The notes under the pieces were generated by a model, which had not been told where the DNA came from, searched no databases, and saw nothing but the letters and a program-made list of their open reading frames with translations. Source: a virus. Taken from it: a DNA stretch of 43,266 nt. The position numbers and the translations under genes are program-made. Shown one piece after another: positions 6,511 to 14,375 of the stretch. Location of the stretch: IMG/VR virus record IMGVR_UViG_3300020129_000122, positions 1-43,266 of that record; one strand, written 5' to 3'. Each line of letters begins with the position of its first letter. The first letter of the stretch is position 1.

Positions 6511-7988
6511 TCGCATGGGAGCCGCGCTCAGCACCGCAGGCGGCCTACATCACCTGCCCGGTGTTCGAGATCTTCTACGGCGGGTCTCGCGGATCGCTGA
6601 AGACCGAGGGCACGCTCGGGGACTGGATCAGCCACTCGCACCAGTACGGCGAGGATGCGATCGGTCTGATGATCCGGCGCACGCGAAAGCAACTGCAGGA
6701 GACCTTCGAGCGGGCCAAGCGCCTCTACATCCCGCTGGGCTTCCATCCGTCCGGGCACACGATCACCAGCCCCCAGGGTGCGCGCCTGCGCTTCGAGTAC
6801 CTCGAGCACGACGCGGACGCGGAGAACTACCAGGGGGACAACAACACGCGGGTCTACATCGAGGAGCTCGGCAACTTCCCCAACCAGGCGCCGGTGATGA
6901 AGCTCATGGCCACGCTGCGCAGCACGAAGGGCGTGCCGGTGGGCTTCAGGGGCACGGGCAACCCTGGCGGCCCGGGACACGGCTGGGTGAAGAAGCGCTA
7001 CATCGACCCAGCCCCGCTGGGCTGGAAGGTGATCGAGGAGCAGTTCGTCAACCCGTGGACGCAGGAAAAGGTGATGAAGGAGCGGATCTTCATCCCCGGC
7101 AAGATCACGGACCACAACCTGCTCGGCCCAGACTACATCGCCAACCTGCAGATGTCCGGCTCCCCGGAGCTCGTGCGCGCGTGGCTGGAAGGCGACTGGG
7201 ATGTGATCGCCGGCGCCTACTTCCCCGAGTTCTCCAAGGGTCGGCATGTGCTGGTGGACACGCCATTCCCGAAGGAGTGGCGGCGCTTCACGGCGACGGA
7301 CTGGGGATCGGCCCGGCCGTTCTGGACCGGCTGGTTCGTGATCGTGCAGAAGGAAATGTGGGCCGTGACGGTCACCGGCGCGAAGGTGCTCCTCCTGCCC
7401 GGCGCCTTGGTCTGCTATCGCGAGTGGTACGGCGAATCGAAGGAGCAGCCCAGCCAGAACATCGGACTGAAGCTGCCCATCGAGGAGTGGGCCAAGGGCG
7501 TGCTCGAGCGAAACCGCGGGGACGAGATCCTCTACAACACGGTCGACTCTTCGATGTTCGACGAGGACGGCGGCCCGAGCTTGGCCGAGCGGGCAATGAA
7601 GGTCGACCTGAAGGGCAAGAAGCTGCAGCTGCGCCGCGCGGACAAACGAAGGCTGCCGGGCTGGAACCAGGTGCGCTACCGCCTGCGCGGGGATCAGGGG
7701 CCGGAGTTCTCGCCGCCGATGCTCTTCTTCACCCAGTTCTGCCCGGACGCGATCAGGACGCTGGCAGCCCTTCAGCACGACGACGCGGCCAACAAGTTCG
7801 AGGACGCGGACACGGATGGGGAAGACCACCCGCCCGATGGAATTCGGTACGGGTGCATGTCGAGGCCTCGGAAGATCCTCGAGGAGCCGCCGCGCATCGG
7901 CGGGCCGAAACCCGGATCGATGGACTGGCTGATCGCCGAGGGATGGAAGAACAAGCCGAAGGAGGGTTACGACATTGATGCCGGATGA
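6465..7988 (+). CDS. terL: Terminase large subunit (packaging ATPase/nuclease)
   Basis: The ATPase domain shows a Walker A variant GGSRGSLKT (residues 39-47) and Walker B VYIEE (130-134), with a GTGNPGG coupling-type motif downstream. The RNase H-like nuclease domain begins with TATDWGS (Asp279), and later acidic residues (VDSSMFDEDGG) may complete the metal site. At 507 aa it has the usual size. It drives headful-type DNA translocation and cutting, docked on the portal. Nothing in the gene looks degraded. The start lies within terS. Confidence 0.95.
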   Translation: MEATVRAPAPADKALVAWEPRSAPQAAYITCPVFEIFYGGSRGSLKTEGTLGDWISHSHQYGEDAIGLMIRRTRKQLQETFERAKRLYIPLGFHPSGHTITSPQGARLRFEYLEHDADAENYQGDNNTRVYIEELGNFPNQAPVMKLMATLRSTKGVPVGFRGTGNPGGPGHGWVKKRYIDPAPLGWKVIEEQFVNPWTQEKVMKERIFIPGKITDHNLLGPDYIANLQMSGSPELVRAWLEGDWDVIAGAYFPEFSKGRHVLVDTPFPKEWRRFTATDWGSARPFWTGWFVIVQKEMWAVTVTGAKVLLLPGALVCYREWYGESKEQPSQNIGLKLPIEEWAKGVLERNRGDEILYNTVDSSMFDEDGGPSLAERAMKVDLKGKKLQLRRADKRRLPGWNQVRYRLRGDQGPEFSPPMLFFTQFCPDAIRTLAALQHDDAANKFEDADTDGEDHPPDGIRYGCMSRPRKILEEPPRIGGPKPGSMDWLIAEGWKNKPKEGYDIDAG

Positions 7989-8469
7989 CCACGAGATCGA
8001 CACCACGGGCACGGCGCACGGGCAACTGTCCACGCGCCGGAGGATCCTCACCGCCGACGAGCTCTGCAGGCTCAAGGACGCGCGGCCGCACTTCGAGAAG
8101 GAGATGGTGCTGCCCGGCGACTCGCGCAAGAAGAACATCGTCTTCATGTTCTCCATCGATGGAATGCTCGATGGTGAGCCAGTGATCGGCGCTCTGTTCG
8201 CAGGCGAGTGCATGCTGGTCCAAGCCCGGACGCTGGCGATGGCCGAGCGGATCTGCAAGGAAGGGCTGAAGGACACGGCGAGCTTCGCCCTGGCCGAATT
8301 CGAGGACCGCACGCGCCTTGTGCAGCCGGCCACGGCGATGGAGCAGGGCCTCACGGTCGAGGCTGGGGGCAAGCGATCGGCAAGCGAGGATCCGGACCTC
8401 CTGCGCTCGGACCCGCTGATGAAGAAGATCCTCGCGACCGAGATCGGCGGGATCAAGTGGAAGCATTGA
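7978..8469 (+). CDS. Hypothetical protein downstream of terL (163 aa)
   Basis: ATG 7978 lies 11 bases after a strong AGGAGGG (7960-7966); TTG 7975 immediately before it is an alternative. It overlaps the terL stop by 11 bp. The protein has a charged N-terminus (LTADELCRLKDARPHFEKEMV), a beta segment (KKNIVFMFSIDGM) and a helical middle, and ends IGGIKWKH. No family is recognised. Position suggests a packaging or head-assembly accessory factor. Confidence 0.7.
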   Translation: MPDDHEIDTTGTAHGQLSTRRRILTADELCRLKDARPHFEKEMVLPGDSRKKNIVFMFSIDGMLDGEPVIGALFAGECMLVQARTLAMAERICKEGLKDTASFALAEFEDRTRLVQPATAMEQGLTVEAGGKRSASEDPDLLRSDPLMKKILATEIGGIKWKH

Positions 8470-8795
8470 TGCCCGGCTTCCTCCTCAGCGTCACGACCGT
8501 CACCCATCACCGGGAGTACGGGAAGACGCCTTGGCGGGAGATCCAGACGCGCGCGCCGATGTTCGAGGACTCGCGGCATCACGCGATCAACTTCCAGAAG
8601 CGCGATGGATGCTCGGCAGGCCCATGCGGATCGCTTGCCAGCGTCCGGGAGTCGGCCGGATGGGTCTTTTACGAGCTGCTCGGTCAGCTCAGGGCATATC
8701 AGGCGCTCTATGGGGATCAACCCCTCGGCGCGTACTACCGAAACCAAGGCGCACGGACAGGACCGCGCGGGCGGTCACCCGTGAGCTTGTTGTAA
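8469..8795 (+). CDS. Hypothetical protein (108 aa)
   Basis: The start overlaps the previous stop by one base (TGATG), so the two genes are coupled. The N-terminal half is beta-like (FLLSVTTVTHHREYGKTPW). The middle contains a CSAGPCG pair and an aromatic helix (GWVFYELLGQLRAYQALYG), and the end is basic. No family is recognised. An internal-frame artefact cannot be excluded, but coupling and the absence of other coding frames favour a real gene. Confidence 0.6.
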   Translation: MPGFLLSVTTVTHHREYGKTPWREIQTRAPMFEDSRHHAINFQKRDGCSAGPCGSLASVRESAGWVFYELLGQLRAYQALYGDQPLGAYYRNQGARTGPRGRSPVSLL

Positions 8796-8814
8796 CCACG
8801 AAGAGGAGCTGGCG

Positions 8815-9114
8815 ATGGAAACCAAGGCAAGCAATGCAACGATGGGCAAGGCGGGCGCGGCTGCGGCAACGCTCGGAGGCGTGAACAAGATCGAGGCCGC
8901 GCGCGAGCGCACCTTCGACGAGCTCGACGTCCCCGAGCAGATCCAGGCGCTGCGCCGGACGATCCAGATCGAGCGCGAGCGGGCCAACTCACAGCAGCAG
9001 ATCATCGAGCGGCTGATCAAGCACTCGCACGCGGCGGACGGCACGCTGATGATCCCGGCCTTCGAGTACCGGGGACTCGGGGCGATAGGTGGCCAACGCG
9101 ACCCGCTCGCCTGA
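8815..9114 (+). CDS. Small coiled-coil hypothetical protein (99 aa)
   Basis: A clear ribosome site (AAGAGGAG, 8800-8807) precedes ATG 8815. An Ala/Gly-rich N-terminus (about 25 residues) is followed by a charged helix, EQIQALRRTIQIERERANSQQQIIERLI, with heptad spacing and then a short tail. It may be a structural or assembly cofactor near the portal gene. No family is recognised. Confidence 0.65.
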   Translation: METKASNATMGKAGAAAATLGGVNKIEAARERTFDELDVPEQIQALRRTIQIERERANSQQQIIERLIKHSHAADGTLMIPAFEYRGLGAIGGQRDPLA

Positions 9115-9146
9115 TCGGGCTTGAAGTCAAGCGGAAAGCGGGGAGG

Positions 9147-9260
9147 ATGCGCTCCGTTGGACGTAGTCGGACGAATGTGGACGGCTACGGACAACGCCCC
9201 GCAGCAGAACCGGGATCGTTCTGCGCGCTGGCAGGGCGTTTCTCTGCGACTGGCCGGTAA
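9147..9260 (+). CDS. Doubtful 37-codon frame in the 9115-9290 gap
   Basis: The 176-bp gap before the next structural gene holds one short frame from ATG 9147, with GGGGAGG directly before the start, ending TAA 9258-9260. The product is Arg/Gly/Ala-rich with no recognisable feature. The ribosome site is too close to the ATG to be convincing. Nothing else is seen in the gap apart from the ribosome site of the next gene (AAGGAAG). Confidence 0.2.
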   Translation: MRSVGRSRTNVDGYGQRPAAEPGSFCALAGRFSATGR

Positions 9261-9290
9261 GCGCACCGCGACGCGCGAAGGAAGATAGCT

Positions 9291-9866
9291 ATGTCCCTCA
9301 AGACAAAATCCCTCGGTACCGTTTCCTCGGCCGCTCGCGGCATCCTGATCACCAGCGGCACGAACGCCACGCCCATCGTCGCGACCATCACCGCCGGCCA
9401 CCGCCAGCGCAACGGTTCGCGCCTGGCCATCGCCGGGGTTACCACCCTGACCGCGATGAACGGCGAGTGGAACATCTCGGCGGTCGCGGCCACCACGGTG
9501 TCCCTGGACGGCTCGGCAGGCAACGGTGCCTTCGGTGGCACCGCGGTCGTCGCCGCGATCTGCGACAAGACGCCCTTCATGCCCAAGCACTCGGCGGTTG
9601 TGCAGCTCGGCCAGCCCTCGGGCGCTGTGTTCGTGGGCACGGCGGTGATCGAATACGCCGACTCGGTCGACGCGACGCAGTTCTACTACACCTCCTCGGG
9701 TGTGGCGACGGCCGGCTTCAACGGTGCGCTGCTCTCGGGCGAGATCGCGATCCCGGCGGCCACTGCGGGCCAGGCGATGTCGATCGAAGTGATGCTGGCG
9801 CGCTACATGACGTTCCGCGCCTCGGCGTACACGTCCGGCGTGATGTGCGCCGACCTGCTCGCCTGA
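9291..9866 (+). CDS. Virion-associated beta protein with E1-FCCH-like module (191 aa)
   Basis: Residues about 33-85 follow the pattern G-H-x-x-x-x-G-x-x-L-x-I-x-G-V, then MNGEWNISAV and TVSLDGSAGNGAF. This is the beta module (ubiquitin-activating enzyme E1 FCCH-like) that recurs in phage structural and tail proteins. The rest is beta-rich, Ala/Gly/Thr-rich and without cofactors. Placed between terL and portal, it is probably a head decoration or accessory virion protein. It overlaps the next gene by TGATG. Confidence 0.65.
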   Translation: MSLKTKSLGTVSSAARGILITSGTNATPIVATITAGHRQRNGSRLAIAGVTTLTAMNGEWNISAVAATTVSLDGSAGNGAFGGTAVVAAICDKTPFMPKHSAVVQLGQPSGAVFVGTAVIEYADSVDATQFYYTSSGVATAGFNGALLSGEIAIPAATAGQAMSIEVMLARYMTFRASAYTSGVMCADLLA

Positions 9867-10204
9867 TGAACCTCGCGGGGGGCGTCAAGGGTCTACTGCC
9901 CGGGGAGCCATTCTCCGTGCGGATGACCTACGACGGCCTCCGCGACATGGTTCAGGAGCAAAAGACGCTCGGCAGGGTCCCCAAGATCCTGCTGGTGTCC
10001 GAATACGACCGGAACGAGATCACGCAGGAGCTTCAGGCGCATTCACTCACGCCGGTGGCCAAGTCCGACGAAGACAAATTCAACCAGACGCTGGGCTTCA
10101 TGGAAGGCTGCATGGTCCTCGCGCATCGCGACGTGCCCAGGGGCCGCATCCGCGTGATCTGCGAGAAGCCGAACGCCGACGCTCAGCGGGTGATCAGTGC
10201 CTAA
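9866..10204 (+). CDS. Hypothetical protein upstream of portal (112 aa)
   Basis: ATG 9866 overlaps the previous stop. The protein has an alternating alpha/beta composition: VRMTYDGLRDMVQEQKTL, then a strand KILLVSEYDRNEI and a C-terminal strand RIRVICEKP. No family is recognised. The 3' end overlaps the portal start (GTG 10197) by 8 bp, so translation of the two is probably coupled. Confidence 0.65.
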   Translation: MNLAGGVKGLLPGEPFSVRMTYDGLRDMVQEQKTLGRVPKILLVSEYDRNEITQELQAHSLTPVAKSDEDKFNQTLGFMEGCMVLAHRDVPRGRIRVICEKPNADAQRVISA

Positions 10205-12497
10205 GAAGGCGATCAAGTCGGAAGACTCCGACAAATCCACGCTTCCCAGGGATGACAAGGACTTTGAGCCATCCCAGGACGAAAAGACAGCCGTAAAACA
10301 CTGGCTCGACCGCGTCCGGCGGGCCGAGGAAGAGCCGCGGCGCAAGGAGTGGTTCGAGCTCCTAGAAAAGCTCCGCGGCTACGTCTACGGGACCGAGCAC
10401 AAGGACCCGAGCGGCAACAAGCTCACGCGCACGAACCTGACCTTCGCGACCATCGCGACCCTGGTCCCCCGGATCTACGCGAAGAACCCCGACATCGCCG
10501 TCGCTCCGACCGCCGCGGTGGGCAAGGACATGCTGGCGATGGTGAAGAAGTTCGCCGCCACGTGCGAATCGCTCCTCTCGCAGATGCTCGTGAAGGAGGC
10601 CAAGCTCAAGAAGCGCATGAAGTCGAACGTGCGCTCGGCCATGACGACCTCCTACGGCGTGGTGAAGATGCTCTTTCAGAAGTCGCTCTCGGGCGACCCG
10701 CTGGTGATCCGCCGCATCCAGGACACGCAGGAGAACATCGCCAAGATCGAGGCGCTCGCCGCCGACATGAAGGAAGGCGACGACGTCCAGAAGCTCGCGA
10801 TCCAGCGGGACGAACTGCGCGGGCAGCTTGAGGGCCTCCGGTCCGGGAACGAGGTCAAGATCTTCAAAGGCTTCGTGGTCGATCGCATGCGCTCCGAGGA
10901 CTTTCTCATCCTCGACGATTCCATCGCCGAGTTCGACGAGTATGTCGACGCCGCCGCGCTCGGGCATGTGGTGTGGATGACGGTCGACGACTACAAGGCG
11001 AAGTTCAAGCACGAGCCGAAGGCCGCGACCAAGTACAACACCCCGTTCGCCAAGGCGGAGGGGCAGGAGAAGGACGGCCAGGGCCTCGGCGACATGTTCG
11101 TCTGCGTGATCGAGATCTGGGACAAGTCCGCCGGCGTGATCAGGACCGTGGCCAAGGGCTCGAATCGCTGGTGCCGCGAGCCGTACGCGCCTAAGAACAC
11201 GCCGCAGCGCTGGTACCCGTTCTACGTGCTGGGCTTCAACCTGGTCGAGGGACGCTGGCGGCCCAATTCGGACGTCGAGCTCCTGATGAACCTGCAGGAC
11301 GAGTACAACACGACGCGCACGAACTTCGCCGACGCGAGGAAGGACTCGGTCCCGATCAGGGTGTTCCGCAAAGGCGGGAGCTTGACGGAGGAGGACATCA
11401 AGGCCCTGTCGGTTGCCCGCCGGAATCGCGACTGGATCGGGGTCGAAGGCAATCCCTCTGTCAAGATCAATGACGACATCATGCAGCTCGATGGCCCGAA
11501 GATCGATCCGCAGGCCTATGACGTCACCCTGATCCGGAACGACATGGACATGATGGCCGGGCTGTCGGACGCCTCCCGCGCCAATCTGATCCAAGCGAAG
11601 ACCGCGACCGAGGCCGAGATTATGCGGGACTCGCTGGGCCTGCGCGTGGACGAGCGCCGGGACACGAACGAGGACCTGATGAGCGAGATGGCCGAGGCCG
11701 CGCTCGAGATCGCCCTCCGCGACATGTCGAAGGAAGAGGTCAAGCAACTGGCTGGCGAGGATGCCGAGTGGCCCTCCGACCTGTCGGTCGACCAGATCTT
11801 CGCCATGGTGAACGTATCGGTCCGGGCCGGATCCTCGGGCAAGCCGAACGCGGACAAGGACCGGGAGCAGTGGACGAAGCTGCTGCCCGAAATCAAGGGC
11901 TCCATGGAGACCGTCAGCAAGCTCCGGGAGACTGGGCACTTCGACATGGCCGACGCGATGATCGAACTCTTGCGCGAGACCCTGCGCCGGTTCCAGGAGA
12001 AGCTCGACGTCGACTCGCTGATCCCGCCCATCGAGAAGGATGCGGAAGGCAAGCCCGTGGCGCAGGCCCAGGCGATGCAGCAGGCGGCGCAGCTCAAGCA
12101 GGAAGTCGCCGAGCTCACCGAGCAGCTGCAGGGCTGCCAGCAGGAACTCCAGAAGGCGCAGGCGGGCGAGCAGTCCAAGGTCGCCCAGATCAACGCCGAC
12201 AAGGAACTGGCAGCGACCAAGGCGACGGCCGAAGGGCAAGCGCGCGCGGCAGAAGCCAACGCCCGGGCCGAAACGGAGAAGCACCTTGTACTCGTGAAGG
12301 CCGCGGTCGAGCTGCTCGGCAAGACGATGGACAACGCCAAGCAGCTCGAGCAGGACGGCGCCGGCGACGAGGCGGGCACGAAAGCAACGCTCCAGATGAA
12401 CGAGGTCCTCGCGAACCTGGGCGAAACGATGAACGGACTGCGGACCACGATGGAGAAGATCGCGGCCGGAACCGCGCCTGCGGGGGCGCAACAATGA
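10197..12497 (+). CDS. Portal protein
   Basis: At 766 aa this is in the size range of P22-like portals. The N-terminal third contains a charged helix and an AKNPDIAVAP segment. The middle has features shared by this portal group: RWYPFYVLGFNLVEGRWRPNSDVELLMNLQDEYN and a helix with MAGLSDASRANL. From about residue 620 the tail is Gln/Ala/Glu-rich and coiled-coil (LKQEVAELTEQLQ), matching a barrel-type extension. The dodecameric portal forms the packaging channel and nucleates procapsid assembly. GTG 10197 has only a weak ribosome site, consistent with coupling to the overlapped upstream gene. Confidence 0.88.
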   Translation: MPKKAIKSEDSDKSTLPRDDKDFEPSQDEKTAVKHWLDRVRRAEEEPRRKEWFELLEKLRGYVYGTEHKDPSGNKLTRTNLTFATIATLVPRIYAKNPDIAVAPTAAVGKDMLAMVKKFAATCESLLSQMLVKEAKLKKRMKSNVRSAMTTSYGVVKMLFQKSLSGDPLVIRRIQDTQENIAKIEALAADMKEGDDVQKLAIQRDELRGQLEGLRSGNEVKIFKGFVVDRMRSEDFLILDDSIAEFDEYVDAAALGHVVWMTVDDYKAKFKHEPKAATKYNTPFAKAEGQEKDGQGLGDMFVCVIEIWDKSAGVIRTVAKGSNRWCREPYAPKNTPQRWYPFYVLGFNLVEGRWRPNSDVELLMNLQDEYNTTRTNFADARKDSVPIRVFRKGGSLTEEDIKALSVARRNRDWIGVEGNPSVKINDDIMQLDGPKIDPQAYDVTLIRNDMDMMAGLSDASRANLIQAKTATEAEIMRDSLGLRVDERRDTNEDLMSEMAEAALEIALRDMSKEEVKQLAGEDAEWPSDLSVDQIFAMVNVSVRAGSSGKPNADKDREQWTKLLPEIKGSMETVSKLRETGHFDMADAMIELLRETLRRFQEKLDVDSLIPPIEKDAEGKPVAQAQAMQQAAQLKQEVAELTEQLQGCQQELQKAQAGEQSKVAQINADKELAATKATAEGQARAAEANARAETEKHLVLVKAAVELLGKTMDNAKQLEQDGAGDEAGTKATLQMNEVLANLGETMNGLRTTMEKIAAGTAPAGAQQ

Positions 12498-12507
12498 GGA
12501 GCTGGCA

Positions 12508-13716
12508 ATGAAACTGCGCTATTGGGTCTATCGGGACGAAACGGGCGACACTGGGGACACTGGCGGAGGCGGCGGCACGAGCGGCGCGCCGGCGGCCGGG
12601 GAGGGCACGCAGGGCACTGACGCCGGCGGGGAAGGTGCCACGAGTGCTACAGCGCCCAAGAGCATGCTCGAGGCTCTCGACGCTGGGCTCGGCTACAAGA
12701 CCGGCGAGGATGGCGGCGGGACCGGAGCTGCGAAGCCCCAGCAGTCCGCCGAAGAGAAAGCCGCAGCCGACGACAAGGCCGCCGAAGAAGCGGCGATCAA
12801 GGAGCGCGACGAGAAAGCCGCGAAAGGAGACCCCGGTGCGATCAAAGCCAAGCAGGACGCTGAAGCCGCGGCGAAAGCCGAGGCCGCCAAGCCCAAGGAC
12901 CTGAAGGCCCTCGAGCTCTCGGAGGCCGACAAGAAGGTGATGAAGGGCAAGACCGCCGAGCGCTACAACGAGGTGCTCGGGATCGCGAAGGCCGAGCGCA
13001 CGCGGGCCGAGACCGCGGAGGGACAGGTCAAGGCCTTGGCCGTGTCCCGGGACGCGATCCTCGGCGTGCTGAAGGAAACGAACACGACGCAGGAGGACCT
13101 CGGCAACCTCCTCGAATTCAACCGGCTCATCAAGAGCGGCCAGCCGGCGGACATGGAGACCGCGCTCAAGATCGTCACGAACCAGCGCCTGGCGCTCCTG
13201 AAGGCGCTCGGCAGGGAAGGGGACGGACACGACCCACTCACCGAGTTTCCGGATCTCGCGCAGGAGGTCGAGGACCAGAAGATCACGCGAGAGCGGGCGC
13301 TGGAGCTCGCGGCCGTGCGCAAGCGCGATGCGATCACCAAGGCCAATGCCGAAGCCCAACAGCGTGGCAAGCAAAGCGCGCAGCAAAAGCACGATGCCGA
13401 GGTCAAAGCCCAGCAGGATGGCCTCGCGTCCATCGAGTCCTGGAGCGCCCAGGTCGCCAAGACGGATATTGACTTCAAGGCGAAAGAGGCTATTTTGCTC
13501 CCCAAGATTACGGAGATCGTGAAGAACAACCCTCCGGACTCGTGGCTCAAAACGATCAAGCTCGCGTACAGCATGATCGTGGTGCAGAAGGCCAGCTCAG
13601 CCCTCCCGAAGACCGGCGACCAGCCGCTCCGGGCGAGCGGGGCGAAAGCAGGGAACGCAGCCCCGACATCGATGCAGGAAGCGATCGATCAGGGGCTGGG
13701 GTACGCGAAGGGCTGA
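12508..13716 (+). CDS. Scaffolding protein
   Basis: The protein lies between portal and coat, is acidic, Ala/Lys/Glu-rich and largely helical. An N-terminal Gly/Thr-rich disordered part (residues 10-50) precedes long charged helices, and the C-terminal end is basic, the coat-binding side in scaffolds of this type. It carries two copies of one peptide, SMLEALDAGLGY at residues 52-63 and SMQEAIDQGLGY at 388-399, the second at its extreme C-terminus. The same peptide ends the protein at 26201-26560. Scaffold directs coat assembly and leaves the procapsid. The ribosome site is GAGGAGC before ATG 12508. Confidence 0.8.
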   Translation: MKLRYWVYRDETGDTGDTGGGGGTSGAPAAGEGTQGTDAGGEGATSATAPKSMLEALDAGLGYKTGEDGGGTGAAKPQQSAEEKAAADDKAAEEAAIKERDEKAAKGDPGAIKAKQDAEAAAKAEAAKPKDLKALELSEADKKVMKGKTAERYNEVLGIAKAERTRAETAEGQVKALAVSRDAILGVLKETNTTQEDLGNLLEFNRLIKSGQPADMETALKIVTNQRLALLKALGREGDGHDPLTEFPDLAQEVEDQKITRERALELAAVRKRDAITKANAEAQQRGKQSAQQKHDAEVKAQQDGLASIESWSAQVAKTDIDFKAKEAILLPKITEIVKNNPPDSWLKTIKLAYSMIVVQKASSALPKTGDQPLRASGAKAGNAAPTSMQEAIDQGLGYAKG

Positions 13717-13721
13717 GCACC

Positions 13722-13801
13722 GCCGGGTCGCCTCCGGCAAGACGGCAGCAGGCCGGTTCGTCACCGGCACGTAAGGGGCTGAAAACGGGATCGCCCTCCG
13801 T
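13722..13801 (+). other. Three similar hairpins between the scaffold gene and the first HNH gene
   Basis: The 145-bp gap 13717-13861 holds GCCGG-(7)-CCGGC at 13722-13738, GCCGGT-TCGTC-ACCGGC at 13752-13768, and a weaker ACGG-(9)-CCGT at 13785-13801. All three have TCG in the loop and are spaced about 31-33 bp apart. No T-run follows, so they are not standard terminators. They may slow ribosomes or protect RNA ends between scaffold and coat, or be relics of the insertion. The rest of the gap holds the HNH ribosome site. Confidence 0.5.
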
Positions 13802-13861
13802 GACTGAGAAATGCGCTTCGTCAGCGTGAAAAAACCAATCTCAATCACACGGAGAAGAACT

Positions 13862-14365
13862 TTGCCCCGCAAGCTCCAACCAGTCCGGTCCTGCACCCGC
13901 TGCGGCTCCTCCACCAACGAGTTCTACAAGTGCTCGAAGGTATCGGATGGGCTGTCGTCATGGTGTAAGCCGTGTTTCCGCTCGTATCGAGAGGCCGACT
14001 ATGTCGTGCATCCCGAGAGGAAACAGCGCCGCAATGAAGTCAGCGCGAACTGGCAAAAGGCCAACCCAGAAAAGACCGTAGAGAAGTCGCGCCGGTATCA
14101 ACTGACGCATCCCGAGCGGTGTGAGCGTGTGCGCTCTCGTCGTCACCTGACAGCAAGGCGACCGGCGTGGGCAAACCCGTTCTTCATTTCGGAAATCTAC
14201 GATCTGGCTCGTCGACGCACAAAGCTCCTCGGAGAAAAGTACGTTGTCGACCACGTGATCCCGCTGAAGCATCCGCTCGTTTGCGGGCTTCACGTCGAGA
14301 CGAATCTGCGCGTTGTGCCCCAGCGAGTGAACGCGGTGAAGGGCAACTCATTCGAAATTATCTAG
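13862..14365 (+). CDS. HNH homing endonuclease upstream of the capsid gene
   Basis: The product (167 aa) begins with a zinc-ribbon-like part (CTRCGSS about residues 11-17, CKPCFR about 36-41), then a basic helical linker with repeated PEK/PER turns, and ends with a DHVIPLKHPLVCGLHVETNLRVVPQRVNAVKG segment, the H-N-H nuclease core. TTG 13862 is chosen because GGAGAAG (13851-13857) sits at the right distance; ATG 13811 is in frame but has no site. Codon use is AT-richer than the flanking genes. It is probably a free-standing homing endonuclease inserted next to the coat gene; its stop is 10 bp before the coat start. Confidence 0.85.
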   Translation: MPRKLQPVRSCTRCGSSTNEFYKCSKVSDGLSSWCKPCFRSYREADYVVHPERKQRRNEVSANWQKANPEKTVEKSRRYQLTHPERCERVRSRRHLTARRPAWANPFFISEIYDLARRRTKLLGEKYVVDHVIPLKHPLVCGLHVETNLRVVPQRVNAVKGNSFEII

Positions 14366-14375
14366 GAGAGCGAAA

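Noticed and set aside
6528-8747. Long open frame antisense to the terminase genes
   Set aside because: Long minus-strand frames are expected in GC-rich DNA opposite real genes. The product has no family features and the plus frame is TerL.
10362-12494. Long open frame antisense to the portal gene
   Set aside because: It mirrors the codon third positions of the portal and gives a Leu/Arg/His-rich product without domains.
13717-14375. Group I intron carrying the upstream HNH gene in the capsid gene
   Set aside because: Only about 145 nt precede and 10 nt follow the HNH frame, too little for a catalytic core, and no upstream exon giving the coat start is visible. The coat has its own ribosome site next to ATT 14376.
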